Shown here: positions 16,693 through 24,674 of the stretch, piece after piece | Position numbering within the stretch: the first letter of the stretch is position 1 | Layout of the letters: each line of letters opens with the position of its first letter | NCBI RefSeq assembly: GCF_039641995.1 | Contig: NZ_CP087714.1 | Location: 806,001 to 870,000, forward strand | DNA: 64,000 nucleotides | Direction: 5' to 3' | DNA from: Geoglobus acetivorans | GTDB taxonomy: Archaea > Halobacteriota > Archaeoglobi > Archaeoglobales > Archaeoglobaceae | Position numbers and translations under genes: made by a program | The notes under the pieces: model-generated | What the model was told of the DNA's origin: nothing | The model's input: the letters and a program-made list of their open reading frames with translations, nothing else | The model's database searches: none

Positions 16693-17187
16693 TTAGGAGG
16701 CAGACCTCATGGCGTTCCACTGCTGAATTGCTGCTTCGAGGAACGATATCAGGGTTTTTCTCATTGCTTCGTTGTCCGGTGAGCCGGAATAACCTATGAA
16801 TGCCATTTTTCTTCCGTTTATCTCCATGATGCTCCCGTTGGGATAGAGAACGTAGAATTCTGGTGTGCCCGTCGCTCCAAATTTAAGGGCGAGGAGCCTT
16901 TCGCTGTTGAAGTCAACCTTCACCGGCACGAATTTGTTTATGGCATTCTGGAGGTCCTCATACTTCTTCAGGTCTTCAAGGAATGCTTTGCACACGTGGC
17001 AGGTGTCGGAGTGTATGTAGACGAGAACAGGCCTGTTTTCTCTCTCAGCGATTTTGAGACCTTCGCTGTAGGAATAAAATTTGACGGGTAAATCTGAGCT
17101 ATCCTCTGTCGGATTTTTTAAAATGACGAGCAGCCCTGATAAAATGAGAAATAATGCTATGAATATGGTAACCCTGCTTCCTGCCAT
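16693..17187 (-). CDS. Membrane-anchored thioredoxin-like protein (CHVC active site)
   Basis: The 164-residue protein has an N-terminal membrane helix (residues ~6-23) and then a thioredoxin fold: RPVLVYIHSDTCHVCKAFLE with the CxxC pair at ~residues 62-65, VKVDFN, and the cis-proline loop ATGTPEFYVLYPNG. It resembles the DsbD C-terminal/thioredoxin_7 group. It would face the outside of the cell and reduce or shuffle disulfides. It overlaps the upstream rhodanese gene by 31 bp, so the two are co-translated. The unusual CHVC dipeptide gives no certain redox direction. Confidence 0.85.
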   Translation of the reverse strand: MAGSRVTIFIALFLILSGLLVILKNPTEDSSDLPVKFYSYSEGLKIAERENRPVLVYIHSDTCHVCKAFLEDLKKYEDLQNAINKFVPVKVDFNSERLLALKFGATGTPEFYVLYPNGSIMEINGRKMAFIGYSGSPDNEAMRKTLISFLEAAIQQWNAMRSAS

Positions 17188-17555
17188 GCGATGACACCAC
17201 CGTCAAGCTCGTAGATGTTTTCGTAGCCCATCTGGGCAAGCTTTGAAGCGGCCATCTTGCTCATGTGCCCGCTTCTGCAGTATACCAGTATCTTCGTGGA
17301 CTTGTCTTCCGGCAGCAGGTTAGAATATTCCTCAATCCTGTCGTAGGGAATCCATGCGTTCGTGCCCGGGATGGGTTTCTGTTTGGGAACATGCACGTCT
17401 ATGACAAAAACGTCTCCGCTCTGTATCATGCGGTAGAACTCTTCCGGCGAAACAGACTGGTATGCCCTTTTTTTCGGAAACAGAACGTAGCTGGTGTAGA
17501 GCAGATATGCAACAACTGCGAGTATGACTGCAGCGGTAATAATTTTCGAGTTCAC
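17157..17555 (-). CDS. Membrane-anchored rhodanese-like protein
   Basis: The 132-residue protein has an N-terminal helix (residues ~4-23, a membrane anchor) followed by one rhodanese domain with the active-site loop VYCRSGHMS (cysteine at ~residue 92) and the ending YELDGGVIAWQEAGLP. Rhodaneses carry sulfane sulfur on the cysteine. The GTG start at 17555 is set by a strong Shine-Dalgarno, AGGAGGTGAT, six to twelve bases upstream. It is paired with the thioredoxin-like gene, suggesting an extracytoplasmic sulfur or thiol relay. Operator copy 3 overlaps its promoter. Confidence 0.87.
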   Translation of the reverse strand: MNSKIITAAVILAVVAYLLYTSYVLFPKKRAYQSVSPEEFYRMIQSGDVFVIDVHVPKQKPIPGTNAWIPYDRIEEYSNLLPEDKSTKILVYCRSGHMSKMAASKLAQMGYENIYELDGGVIAWQEAGLPYS

Positions 17556-17568
17556 AGCATCACCTCCT

Positions 17569-17637
17569 TTAGAAGCTTTCTGCTACACACAACACACGGC
17601 CAATACTGCCCGGAGTCTTTGTCAGGCGTTTTTCCAT
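17569..17637 (-). CDS. Possible 22-residue leader peptide upstream of the rhodanese gene
   Basis: An ATG on the minus strand at 17637 opens a 22-codon frame (MEKRLTKTPGSIGRVLCVAE..., stop at 17569-17571). Its stop lies directly before the AGGAGGTGAT of the rhodanese gene. It lies between the operator-bearing promoter and that gene, so it would be the first frame on the mRNA. No ribosome-binding site is clear. It could be chance. Confidence 0.25.
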   Translation of the reverse strand: MEKRLTKTPGSIGRVLCVAESF

Positions 17638-17660
17638 AACTTTTCGCAATCATCAATCTT

Positions 17661-17681
17661 ATTTTACACTTAGTGTATAAT
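17661..17681. promoter_or_regulatory. Palindromic operator copy 3
   Basis: TTTTACACT (17662-17670) and AGTGTATAA (17672-17680) flank a central T. Nine of ten pairs match over 21 bp, with the same axis and spacing as copies 1 and 2. It overlaps the minus-strand TATA-like ATTATTATA (17676-17684) that would serve the rhodanese-thioredoxin pair. Confidence 0.62.
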
Positions 17682-17743
17682 AATTTTTTGAAAAACCGAA
17701 AGCTCAGAAGTTTTGAAAAGAGGCATTAAAAATTTGAGAAATG

Positions 17744-18271
17744 CTACCACCCCATCATGGGGCAGTGGGCGTAGCCGTATCCATAGCCGTAGCCGTATCC
17801 AGGTGAGAAGCCCTGAACTCCCTGCATCCATACTGGAATGTTCGAGTTCTCATCTCCAAGGCTCTGACCATTAACCTCGATGTACACAGGAATTATCGAG
17901 TTCCCGTATTCCAGGCCCTTAACCTTGACCTCATCTCCCTGCTTTATTCCAAGATTGGCTGCAAACCACCATGGCATCGTCACGTACTTTCCACTGTCCA
18001 GCACCACTCCCATGGGGTATACGGTCGACACCTTTCCACTGACATCGACCAGCTCAGCCTGTCCCTGGTTTCCGTAGGCGTAAGGGACGTATCCCTCATC
18101 TCCGTCATACCCGCCCATCATGGGATATCCATAGCCGTAACCCATCATGGGTCCCATCATGCCCGGCATGCCAAATCCATATCCAAACCCACCCATGTGG
18201 GCTGAAGCTGTATACACCGCAAGGGCCATCAGGCCTACAACCACACCCGCTATCAAACCACTCTTCTTCAT
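17744..18271 (-). CDS. Secreted Met/Gly/Tyr-rich protein with a central beta domain
   Basis: The 175-residue precursor has a signal peptide (residues 1-~24, cleaved after YTASA). The mature N-terminus begins HMGG and is rich in Gly, Met and Tyr (MPGMMGPMMGYGYGYPMMGG). A middle domain of ~75 residues (ELVDVSGKVSTVYPMGVVL to IPVYIEVNGQ) looks like an OB-type beta fold. The C-terminus has a YGYG run and ends AHCPMMGW. Methionine-, histidine- and cysteine-rich outer proteins often bind Cu(I) or other soft metals; this is inference. No named family is recognised. Neighbour genes are thiol/redox-type. Confidence 0.8.
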   Translation of the reverse strand: MKKSGLIAGVVVGLMALAVYTASAHMGGFGYGFGMPGMMGPMMGYGYGYPMMGGYDGDEGYVPYAYGNQGQAELVDVSGKVSTVYPMGVVLDSGKYVTMPWWFAANLGIKQGDEVKVKGLEYGNSIIPVYIEVNGQSLGDENSNIPVWMQGVQGFSPGYGYGYGYGYAHCPMMGW

Positions 18272-18395
18272 CTCACATCACCTCTGAGCATTAGTATGTG
18301 CTCAGAGGCAATAGGTCTTGGGGGTGAAAACGAGGTGTGGAATGGGGAGGAGATGTTTCAGAACGGTTTACTGGGGGAGGGGATGGTTCAGGTTG

Positions 18396-19331
18396 TCAAA
18401 ATAATTCCTTAGAGAAATGCCTCCACGAAAAATCCTTAGCACGTTCCGTTTTCCCGCCTTTTTTAATCCAGACTCCTTTCTCCTCCACAACCTCGCCGAT
18501 TACCGTAAACTCGATTTCTAAGCTGGAAATTTTGTCCCTATCAATCGTGAATATCAGCTCGTATTCCTCACCGGAATTCATTGCTATGAGATATGCATCA
18601 AGCCCGTTAATCCTGCAGAACTCTCTAACTTCATCTGAAATCGGAAGCTCCTCTTCCCGGATAACAATTCCTGCACTGCTTGCCTCACTGATTGCTTTAA
18701 GCTCCTTCACCATCCCATCGCTTATGTCAATCGCACATCTGGAGAAGTCTGCCAGTGTTATGCCCTCCTCTATCCTCGCAACCGGTCTCAGGAATTTCTC
18801 ATACAGCTTTTTTCTAAGCCCCTCATCGGCCTCCATTCCCTTCAGCTCAATTAACAGCGCTGATAGAGGTTTTCCAAGGTCTCCTGTAACGCACACAAGC
18901 TCCCCGGGTCTGGCATTTTTCCTTAGCATCAGTGATTTTGCCATACCAACTGCAATTCCGTCTATGATCAGTTCATCTGACTGGTTCGTGTCGGCCGAGA
19001 TTAAGCTCATCCCGTACATCTCCAGACCCAGCTGAATTCCCCTGAACAGCTTTCTCGCAGATCTTTCATCGCTTTCCTTCAGCCCCACAGAGAAAGCAAA
19101 GTAAAGCGGTCTTGCGCCCATCGCAGCAAGGTCGCTTGCATTCATTGTAACAACCCGGAGGCCAATGTCCTCCTGAGACATCGAAGCCACAACGTCCGTC
19201 GATTCCACCAGCATGTCATTTGTTACAACCAGCCATCCATCCCCGATTCCGAATGCCCCGGCATCATCACCGAAAACTTCGGATTTTCGTTTTATCTCCC
19301 TGAATCCTGCTCTTATTATGTCTTCTTCCAT
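18396..19331 (-). CDS. thiL: Thiamine-monophosphate kinase
   Basis: The 311-residue protein phosphorylates thiamine monophosphate to thiamine diphosphate. Family motifs: GDDAGAFGIGDGWLVVTNDMLVE (residues ~21-43) as Mg-ATP site, NASDLAAMGARPLYFAFSVG (~64-83), CVTGDLGKPLSALL, and AIDISDGMVKEL (~residues 205-216). Length is normal. Its 5' end overlaps the tRNA 2'-phosphotransferase gene by 16 bp, so the genes share an mRNA although their functions are unrelated. Confidence 0.93.
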   Translation of the reverse strand: MEEDIIRAGFREIKRKSEVFGDDAGAFGIGDGWLVVTNDMLVESTDVVASMSQEDIGLRVVTMNASDLAAMGARPLYFAFSVGLKESDERSARKLFRGIQLGLEMYGMSLISADTNQSDELIIDGIAVGMAKSLMLRKNARPGELVCVTGDLGKPLSALLIELKGMEADEGLRKKLYEKFLRPVARIEEGITLADFSRCAIDISDGMVKELKAISEASSAGIVIREEELPISDEVREFCRINGLDAYLIAMNSGEEYELIFTIDRDKISSLEIEFTVIGEVVEEKGVWIKKGGKTERAKDFSWRHFSKELF

Positions 19332-19942
19332 TCAACCACCCTTAAATAATCGGGAGGGACACGATCAGCCGTGAAAACTCTGCCCTTTTTCCTCACGTCA
19401 ATTCCATCCTTCACCATCTCCCCAGCGTCAATTTCTATGAGAACGGGTGCGTTCGAGTGTCTCATTCCAACCTCAACAGCCTCCTCAGGAGTTGCGGTCA
19501 TGTGCACCTCTCTCCTCCTCATCGGGAGCAGACCGGATTTCAGAATTGAACCGAGATTTTCCGGTGAGGTTGCGTGATACAGCTTTTCGGGGATGCTCTT
19601 ATCCTCAGTCCACCTCACTTCAACATCCACGCTGTGGCCATATCTGGCCCTTATCCTTCCATCAACAAGCTCAAACCTCCTCTTCCTATCCAGCTCGACT
19701 ATGGCTCTGAGTTCCATCTCCCCAATACCGTACCTCTTTCTTAGAACACCCAGCACGTCCTCAAGCTTAGCGTAACCTCTTCTGTCCAGCGCTATTCCAA
19801 ACCTGTCAGGATAGTGTCTCAGCAGCCCGCTTAAGAATTTGCTAACTCTTACTCTGTCTCTGCCACTTATCAGAATCTTTCCCCTCCCACAGCCACATCT
19901 GTACTCAAAGAACCCGCATTTCTCACAGTACCCTGCATCCAC
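19316..19942 (-). CDS. kptA: RNA 2'-phosphotransferase Tpt1/KptA with an N-terminal zinc knuckle
   Basis: The 208-residue protein transfers an internal 2'-phosphate from RNA to NAD+. Conserved parts are SKFLSGLLRHYPDRFGIALD (residues ~34-53, with the catalytic RH), YHATSPENLGSILKSGL (~118-134), VHMTATPEEAVEVGMRH and VFTADRVPPDYL near the end. An additional N-terminal CEKC-x6-CGC cluster (residues ~6-17) probably binds zinc. Archaea have no known 2'-phosphate splice junction, so the in vivo substrate is unclear. Part of a leftward cluster with thiL. Confidence 0.92.
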   Translation of the reverse strand: MDAGYCEKCGFFEYRCGCGRGKILISGRDRVRVSKFLSGLLRHYPDRFGIALDRRGYAKLEDVLGVLRKRYGIGEMELRAIVELDRKRRFELVDGRIRARYGHSVDVEVRWTEDKSIPEKLYHATSPENLGSILKSGLLPMRRREVHMTATPEEAVEVGMRHSNAPVLIEIDAGEMVKDGIDVRKKGRVFTADRVPPDYLRVVEWKKT

Positions 19943-19978
19943 AGAATTAAATTGACACGGAAAGATAAATACGTGACG

Positions 19979-20374
19979 TTACATCCTTTTTCTGTGATAT
20001 ATGTAAAGGCTCTCAATGAGGCCTGGAAGCTCCTCAACAGAGTGTATGTATCTGCCTGTTATCGCCGAAACTCCTTTCCATATCCCGGTATTTGCATCTC
20101 GAAACAGCTCTGAAAGTCTTGTTTTGAGTTTCCTTCCCTTACTATCCCAGTCCGTGAAAATCACAACCTTCCTCTCCCCAACAGCATCGACTATGGAATG
20201 GTTGGATGCCGTTGAGGTTTCGATGATTTCTCCCTTTACTCCGAGCTTTCGGAGAGCAAACGTGTCTTTTCTGCCCTCCACAAGGATGACTGCCCCTCTT
20301 TCCGATTCAATTCTCAGCTCTTCAATGAGCCTGAGCAGCTTCTCAAAGTCCTTTAATCCTATCATGGACTTCAT
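19979..20374 (-). CDS. Toprim-domain protein of the UPF0292 family
   Basis: The 131-residue protein is a small stand-alone Toprim domain: ILVEGRKDTFALRKLGVKG (Glu at ~residue 33), then VVIFTDWDSKGRKL with the DxD pair (~residues 76-78). Archaeal UPF0292 proteins are small primase-like proteins with unknown substrate; they may act on RNA or DNA. It overlaps UPF0235 by 32 bp at its start, so the two genes are coupled. Confidence 0.88.
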   Translation of the reverse strand: MKSMIGLKDFEKLLRLIEELRIESERGAVILVEGRKDTFALRKLGVKGEIIETSTASNHSIVDAVGERKVVIFTDWDSKGRKLKTRLSELFRDANTGIWKGVSAITGRYIHSVEELPGLIESLYIYHRKRM

Positions 20375-20642
20375 TTTCAGTTAAACCGTAAACAACGGCG
20401 TGCTTGTCCCTCGACCTGTGGCCTGAAACAATCTCAACTCGTGCATTGAAAAATTCTGAAAGAAGTTCCTCTACTTCCCTGTTTGCCTTCCCCCCCTCAG
20501 GTGGGGAGCGAACTTTTACGAGAAGGGCTTTCTTCCATTCATCATACCCGGCAATTTCCGCCCTCTTTGATCTGGGAGATACATGAACCTTTATCCTCAC
20601 ACCCTCCACATTCAGAATTTGCCTGAAAGGTTTAAATTTCAT
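20343..20642 (-). CDS. UPF0235 (DUF167) family protein
   Basis: The 99-residue protein has the DUF167 core: IKVHVSPRSKRAEIAGYD, LLVKVRSPPEGGKANREVEELL (about residues 40-60) and VEIVSGHRSRDKHAVV. Function of the family is unknown. The start at 20642 gives the family's usual ~100 residues; upstream codons to 20786 do not resemble the family and are excluded. It overlaps UPF0292 by 32 bp. Confidence 0.86.
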   Translation of the reverse strand: MKFKPFRQILNVEGVRIKVHVSPRSKRAEIAGYDEWKKALLVKVRSPPEGGKANREVEELLSEFFNARVEIVSGHRSRDKHAVVYGLTENEVHDRIKGL

Positions 20643-20778
20643 CCGGTCATGCCAGTACCACAACGACCCTGCCATTGAATCTGAAAGCCTCGATGTCAAT
20701 CCCATAAAACATCCTTCATCATCCCTGAGTCCAGAATGACAAAATTTAACACCGATTAAACAATGGTTGCAACTGGTG

Positions 20779-20999
20779 GCCCCCAACCCCTTTATTTCTC
20801 ATGGAGATCCCGGAACGGTACCCGAATTCTTTTTCAGTCGTTTACCGAAACCGCGAGGAGAATGTATCTGTCCCCGGCATTACCACACTTCATGTCCACA
20901 GAGCGTTTCAGTGTCCCCCACCCCATGATTTCCACTGGAGACGTCCCAATTACAGGAAGGGCACACAACCTCCAACCCTATTATTTCCTGTGGATTCCC
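20779..20999 (-). repeat. Three copies of a dispersed G-rich repeat (copies A, B, C)
   Basis: Read on the minus strand, the copies at 20779-20811, 20915-20940 and 20969-20999 share the pattern TCCA-x3-GAAAT-x3-GGGGT(G/T)GGGGG. Copy B is identical over 26 bases to copy D at 34526 in the opposite orientation. No protein gene is visible in 20643-21060. The copies are unevenly spaced (next 31-110 bases), so this is not a second CRISPR array. Confidence 0.6.
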
Positions 21000-21060
21000 G
21001 ACTATCATCAGCAGTTCTTGCAAAAAACAGATGCGCCCGGTAATCTGCAACAACAACTTT

Positions 21061-21895
21061 CTTTCAATCCTTTAAAGGCCTGATTTCAACCTATTAATAT
21101 AGGTATAAAGAAGCACAAGGATTACTACTTTCAATCCCTTAAAGGTCTGATTTCAACTTAATCAAATCCTCTTTCAGCTCTTTACATGCGTACTTTCAAT
21201 CCCTTAAAGGTCTGATTTCAACCTTCCCCAGTGGAGCTTTGTACGCTGCCCGTCAACGCCTTTCAATCCCTTAAAGGTCTGATTTCAACGTTTTACTTCA
21301 GTGAGGTTTGCGTAAGCCCTTACAAGCTTTCAATCCCTTAAAGGTCTGATTTCAACTTACCACATACTGTAACACAACAACAAGAACATCTTTCAATCCC
21401 TTAAAGGTCTGATTTCAACTCTCCTTGCTCATCTTTCCCATGTGATGTTTCTTCATGCTTTCAATCCCTTAAAGGTCTGATTTCAACACCATTTCTCAAT
21501 AAGAGCTTTGAGTTCATCCTCGTTCTTTCAATCCCTTAAAGGTCTGATTTCAACACCATTTCTCAATAAGAGCTTTGAGTTCATCCTCGTTCTTTCAATC
21601 CCTTAAAGGTCTGATTTCAACCATTGCAGACATAGCTTACAGGACTGGAAAGGGGATTGAATTCCTTTCAATCCCTTAAAGGTCTGATTTCAACTTCTAC
21701 ACTGCTGGAGCGCTATTTGGCGCTGCAATACCTTTCAATCCCTTAAAGGTCTGATTTCAACTTCTACACTGCTGGAGCGCTATTTGGCGCTGCAATACCT
21801 TTCAATCCCTTAAAGGTCTGATTTCAACTTCTACACTGCTGGAGCGCTATTTGGCGCTGCAATACCTTTCAATCCCTTAAAGGTCTGATTTCAAC
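21061..21895 (-). CRISPR. CRISPR array, 13 repeats / 12 spacers, transcribed leftward
   Basis: The 30-base repeat (plus strand CTTTCAATCCC...GTCTGATTTCAAC) starts at 21061, 21128, 21193, 21260, 21327, 21390, 21458, 21525, 21592, 21665, 21732, 21799 and 21866. The first differs at a few bases, marking the leader-distal end; the other 12 are identical. Read on the minus strand each repeat ends ATTGAAAG, the 5' tag of Archaeoglobus/Pyrococcus crRNAs. Spacers are 33-43 bases. Spacers 7 and 8 (21488, 21555) are identical, and spacers 10, 11 and 12 (21695, 21762, 21829) are identical. No cas genes are in the window. Confidence 0.97.
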
Positions 21896-21957
21896 CTCCG
21901 CTAATATACCCTTAAAATCCTTTAAAAAGCTTTCTTCTCGCTTCTTTCATTTAAATA
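21896..21957 (-). promoter_or_regulatory. CRISPR leader with TATA box
   Basis: The A/T-rich stretch right of the last repeat is the expected leader, given the tag orientation and the worn repeat at the opposite end. A minus-strand TATA-like GTATTTAAAT lies at 21949-21957, about 55 bases from the first leader-side repeat, which would start transcription near 21928. Further right (21958-22345) I see no gene; a 60-codon frame at 22129 has no homology or start signal. Confidence 0.6.
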
Positions 21958-22316
21958 CCGCAGCGAACCCCCAGTGATGCAGGTTATTTATAACGTTATG
22001 CGACTTTTATTCTGGGGTTTGTTTTTGAATTCGGGTTATTTAGAAGGTTCTATTCTGAAACTGATTAATTCTGTCTGGGGAGAGAAGGGAGATAAAAATA
22101 ATCTGGCCCGAATTCTGGAAAGAAGGAAGTGAAAATTAAAAGGTTTTACTATAAAAATGATGGATTAAAAGATTTGCGACTCTATCAGAAAGCTCTGTTT
22201 CCAAGAAAAACATCTGGAAACCATCGTAACCTGAAACTGGAAGATACGGTCTGGAATAAAAACACCATATCCACTCCCGATATGGCCACAGGAATTCTGC
22301 AAAAATCATGAAAATC

Positions 22317-22323
22317 TTTAAAT
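22317..22323 (+). promoter_or_regulatory. TATA box of glyS
   Basis: TTTAAAT stands 23-29 bases before the glyS ATG at 22346, consistent with a leaderless transcript. Confidence 0.5.
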
Positions 22324-22345
22324 CTTACACCGGGAAGTAAAGCCC

Positions 22346-24043
22346 ATGAGCCAGATTATGGAAATGCTGATAAGAAGAGGATTTCTCTGGCAGTCATTTG
22401 AGATTTACGGCGGACTGGCTGGATTCATCGATTACGGTCCTCTCGGTAACGGGTTAAGGAGAAAGGTTGAAGACCTGTGGAGGAAGTATTTCGTGATCAA
22501 TGAGAGAAGCGTTGAGATAGATTCGCCCACAGTCGGCATTGAGGATGTTTTCATAGCTTCTGGCCATGCTGAGGGATTTACAGATGTTGCCATTGAATGC
22601 TCAGAGTGCGGAAGGGTCTTCAGGGCTGATCACTACGTGAAGGAAAAACTGAACCTCGAAGTGGATCCCACCATAGAGGCTGTGAAATCCGTCGTCAGTG
22701 AGTTCGACCTGAGATGCGAGTGTGGTGGGAAGTTCAAAAAGCCGGAGCACATCAATCTGATGTTTGAAACAAAGATAGGTCCGGGAAGAGGAAAGAAGGG
22801 ATATCTCCGCCCTGAAACTGCCCAGGGAATCTTCATAGCATTCAAACGACTTTCAGATTATTTCAGGCACAAGCTTCCTTTCGGTGTTGCCCAGATAGGC
22901 AGAGCCTACAGAAACGAAATCAGCCCCAGACAGGGCGTTATCAGGCTGAGAGAATTCAACCAGGCCGAGCTAGAATTCTTCTGCCATCCGGGTGAAAAGA
23001 AGCACCCTGATTTTTACAAATACGCAGGTGATGTTGTAACTCTCGTAGATAAATTCGATAAAGAGCACAGAATCAGCCTGAGAGAGGCTGTTGAAAAGGG
23101 CATTATTGCCCACGAGCTTCTGGCGTATTTTATCGGAAAAACAAGGAGATTTCTGCTCGAAGCTGGGATAGACGAGAAAAGACTGAGATTCAGACAGCAC
23201 AAGGATGATGAGAGGGCACATTATGCCGTTGACTGCTGGGATGCCGAGGTAGAACTCAGCTACGGCTGGATTGAAATTGTGGGGATTGCAGACAGAACAG
23301 ATTACGATCTTTCGAGACATGCCAAATACAGCAAGGAAGACTTGAGCGTATTCGTACCATTTGATGAACCGGTAAAAATAAAAAGACAGAAAGTTATTCC
23401 AAACATTTCCAAACTCGGTCCCGTTTTCAGGGATAAGGCCAGGAGAATTGCCGAAGAGCTTGAAAAGCTGGAAAACGCCGAGGGAGATGTTCTGGTTGTT
23501 ATAGACGGTGAAGAAATTAGAGTGCCAGCAGATTTCTATGAGGTCAGGGAAGTTGAGGAGGAGATACATGGAGAGAAGGTAACACCACACGTCATAGAGC
23601 CTTCGTTTGGCCTCGACAGAATTACCTACGCAATTCTTGAACACTGTTACGACACTGATTACGTGGATGGAGAGGAAAGAAAGGTCCTCAGACTGAAAAG
23701 GTGGCTTGCTCCGGTGCAGGTTGCAGTTCTACCTCTGCTATCAAGAGACAACTTTGTTAGAGAAGCGGAAAGGATCGCAGATGTTCTTAAAGAAAGCGGA
23801 ATATTCACCGAGGTTGATACAACGGGTAGCATAGGGAGGAGATACAGAAGATATGATGAAATTGGAACACCTTTCTGCGTAACTGTCGACCATCAGACCT
23901 TTGAAGATGGTACTGTAACAATCAGAGATAGAGATTCGACCGCCCAGATAAGGGTCGAAAAATCCGGGCTCGTCAAAGTTCTTAAAGAGCTTTTGGCCAC
24001 AGAAAAAGACCTGAAAGAGTTTGGAGAGATTTTCAAAAGCTGA
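22346..24043 (+). CDS. glyS: Glycyl-tRNA synthetase, archaeal/eukaryotic alpha2 type
   Basis: The 565-residue class II synthetase attaches glycine to tRNA-Gly. N-terminal FEIYGGLAGFIDYGPLGNGL (residues ~19-38), motif 2 with QIGRAYRNEISPRQGV and REFNQAELEFF (~residues 181-211), motif 3 in PSFGLDRITYAILEH (~residues 417-431) and the C-terminal anticodon-binding domain from PVQVAVLPLL. A four-cysteine zinc site is visible (CSECGR ... CECGG, residues ~80-130). Length is normal for the archaeal form. It stands alone between the CRISPR leader and the acetate module. Confidence 0.96.
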   Translation: MSQIMEMLIRRGFLWQSFEIYGGLAGFIDYGPLGNGLRRKVEDLWRKYFVINERSVEIDSPTVGIEDVFIASGHAEGFTDVAIECSECGRVFRADHYVKEKLNLEVDPTIEAVKSVVSEFDLRCECGGKFKKPEHINLMFETKIGPGRGKKGYLRPETAQGIFIAFKRLSDYFRHKLPFGVAQIGRAYRNEISPRQGVIRLREFNQAELEFFCHPGEKKHPDFYKYAGDVVTLVDKFDKEHRISLREAVEKGIIAHELLAYFIGKTRRFLLEAGIDEKRLRFRQHKDDERAHYAVDCWDAEVELSYGWIEIVGIADRTDYDLSRHAKYSKEDLSVFVPFDEPVKIKRQKVIPNISKLGPVFRDKARRIAEELEKLENAEGDVLVVIDGEEIRVPADFYEVREVEEEIHGEKVTPHVIEPSFGLDRITYAILEHCYDTDYVDGEERKVLRLKRWLAPVQVAVLPLLSRDNFVREAERIADVLKESGIFTEVDTTGSIGRRYRRYDEIGTPFCVTVDHQTFEDGTVTIRDRDSTAQIRVEKSGLVKVLKELLATEKDLKEFGEIFKS

Positions 24044-24331
24044 TTTATTTATTTAGTTTCATAATTAAAATTTTATTTATCAAATTTGTATTTACGAAAG
24101 TTAGCTGATTTCCATGAATTTTACGGCAAAATTATATTATCGCGCTATTCAATATGTATTGGAGAACATAGCAGCTCATCAGAATTTGATTCATTTTTAA
24201 GCGTATTGAAATGGACTGATTACAGCAAAAACCCATTTAATCTCCGTATATCCGAATCAAGCTGCTTAAAGAGCTCCCATGCAAAAGTACATCTAACGTA
24301 AAGTTTATAATGATAATATGTGATAAATAGC
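24044..24331. other. A/T-rich intergenic stretch, no gene seen
   Basis: Short frames (e.g. 24086-24301) have no start signal and no recognisable protein. The stretch is markedly A/T-rich and leads into the promoter of the acetate module. Confidence 0.4.
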
Positions 24332-24346
24332 GAAACCTTTAAATAT
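24332..24346 (+). promoter_or_regulatory. BRE/TATA promoter of the acetate-uptake operon
   Basis: A purine-rich BRE (GAAACC) directly precedes TTTAAATA (24338-24345), about 52 bases before the ATG at 24397. The 5' leader of ~25 bases contains GGAAGGTGAG as ribosome-binding site. The acs promoter has the same CGAAAC-TTT arrangement. Confidence 0.65.
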
Positions 24347-24396
24347 AACACTATTTTTAATTACAAATCGCATACAATTAGCCGGAAGGTGAGTAT

Positions 24397-24669
24397 ATGG
24401 TGGAGGAAGGAAAAATAAGTGAGGAGCAATTCAGAGAATACTGGGGCAAAATGAAGTCGCTGACCATCGCAATTCTGCTGCTGTGGACAATTCCAGCGTT
24501 CTGGATGCACCTTCCAGTAGCAACAACGAGCAAGATATACATACTGGGAGGGATTCCACTGCACTGGTTCAACGCCGCTTTCGTCGCTGTCGTTTTTGGA
24601 ATTGTCCTGATATTTGCGTATGCGATAGTGATGGATAAGTGGGATAGAGAGATTCTCGGAAAGGGGTGA
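24397..24669 (+). CDS. DUF4212 small subunit of a solute:sodium symporter
   Basis: The 90-residue protein has two membrane helices (residues ~21-40 and 58-80) and the DUF4212 pattern of an N-terminal soluble stretch with EYWGKMKSLT, then IPLHWFNAAFVAVVFG. In bacteria this small protein is encoded next to VC_2705-type SSF symporters and is regarded as their partner subunit. Here the symporter begins 5 bp downstream. The ATG at 24397 follows a ribosome-binding site. Confidence 0.9.
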   Translation: MVEEGKISEEQFREYWGKMKSLTIAILLLWTIPAFWMHLPVATTSKIYILGGIPLHWFNAAFVAVVFGIVLIFAYAIVMDKWDREILGKG

Positions 24670-24674
24670 TATAG

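Noticed and set aside
20779-20999. A second, degenerate CRISPR array
   Set aside because: Spacing between copies is irregular and the motif recurs singly at 34.5-34.8 kb, unlike an array.
22129-22311. 60-residue ORF between the CRISPR leader and glyS
   Set aside because: No ribosome-binding site, no recognisable protein, and it lies in A/T-rich leader-adjacent sequence.
24086-24301. 71-residue ORF between glyS and the acetate module
   Set aside because: Codon use is unlike neighbours, and no start signal or similarity is seen.
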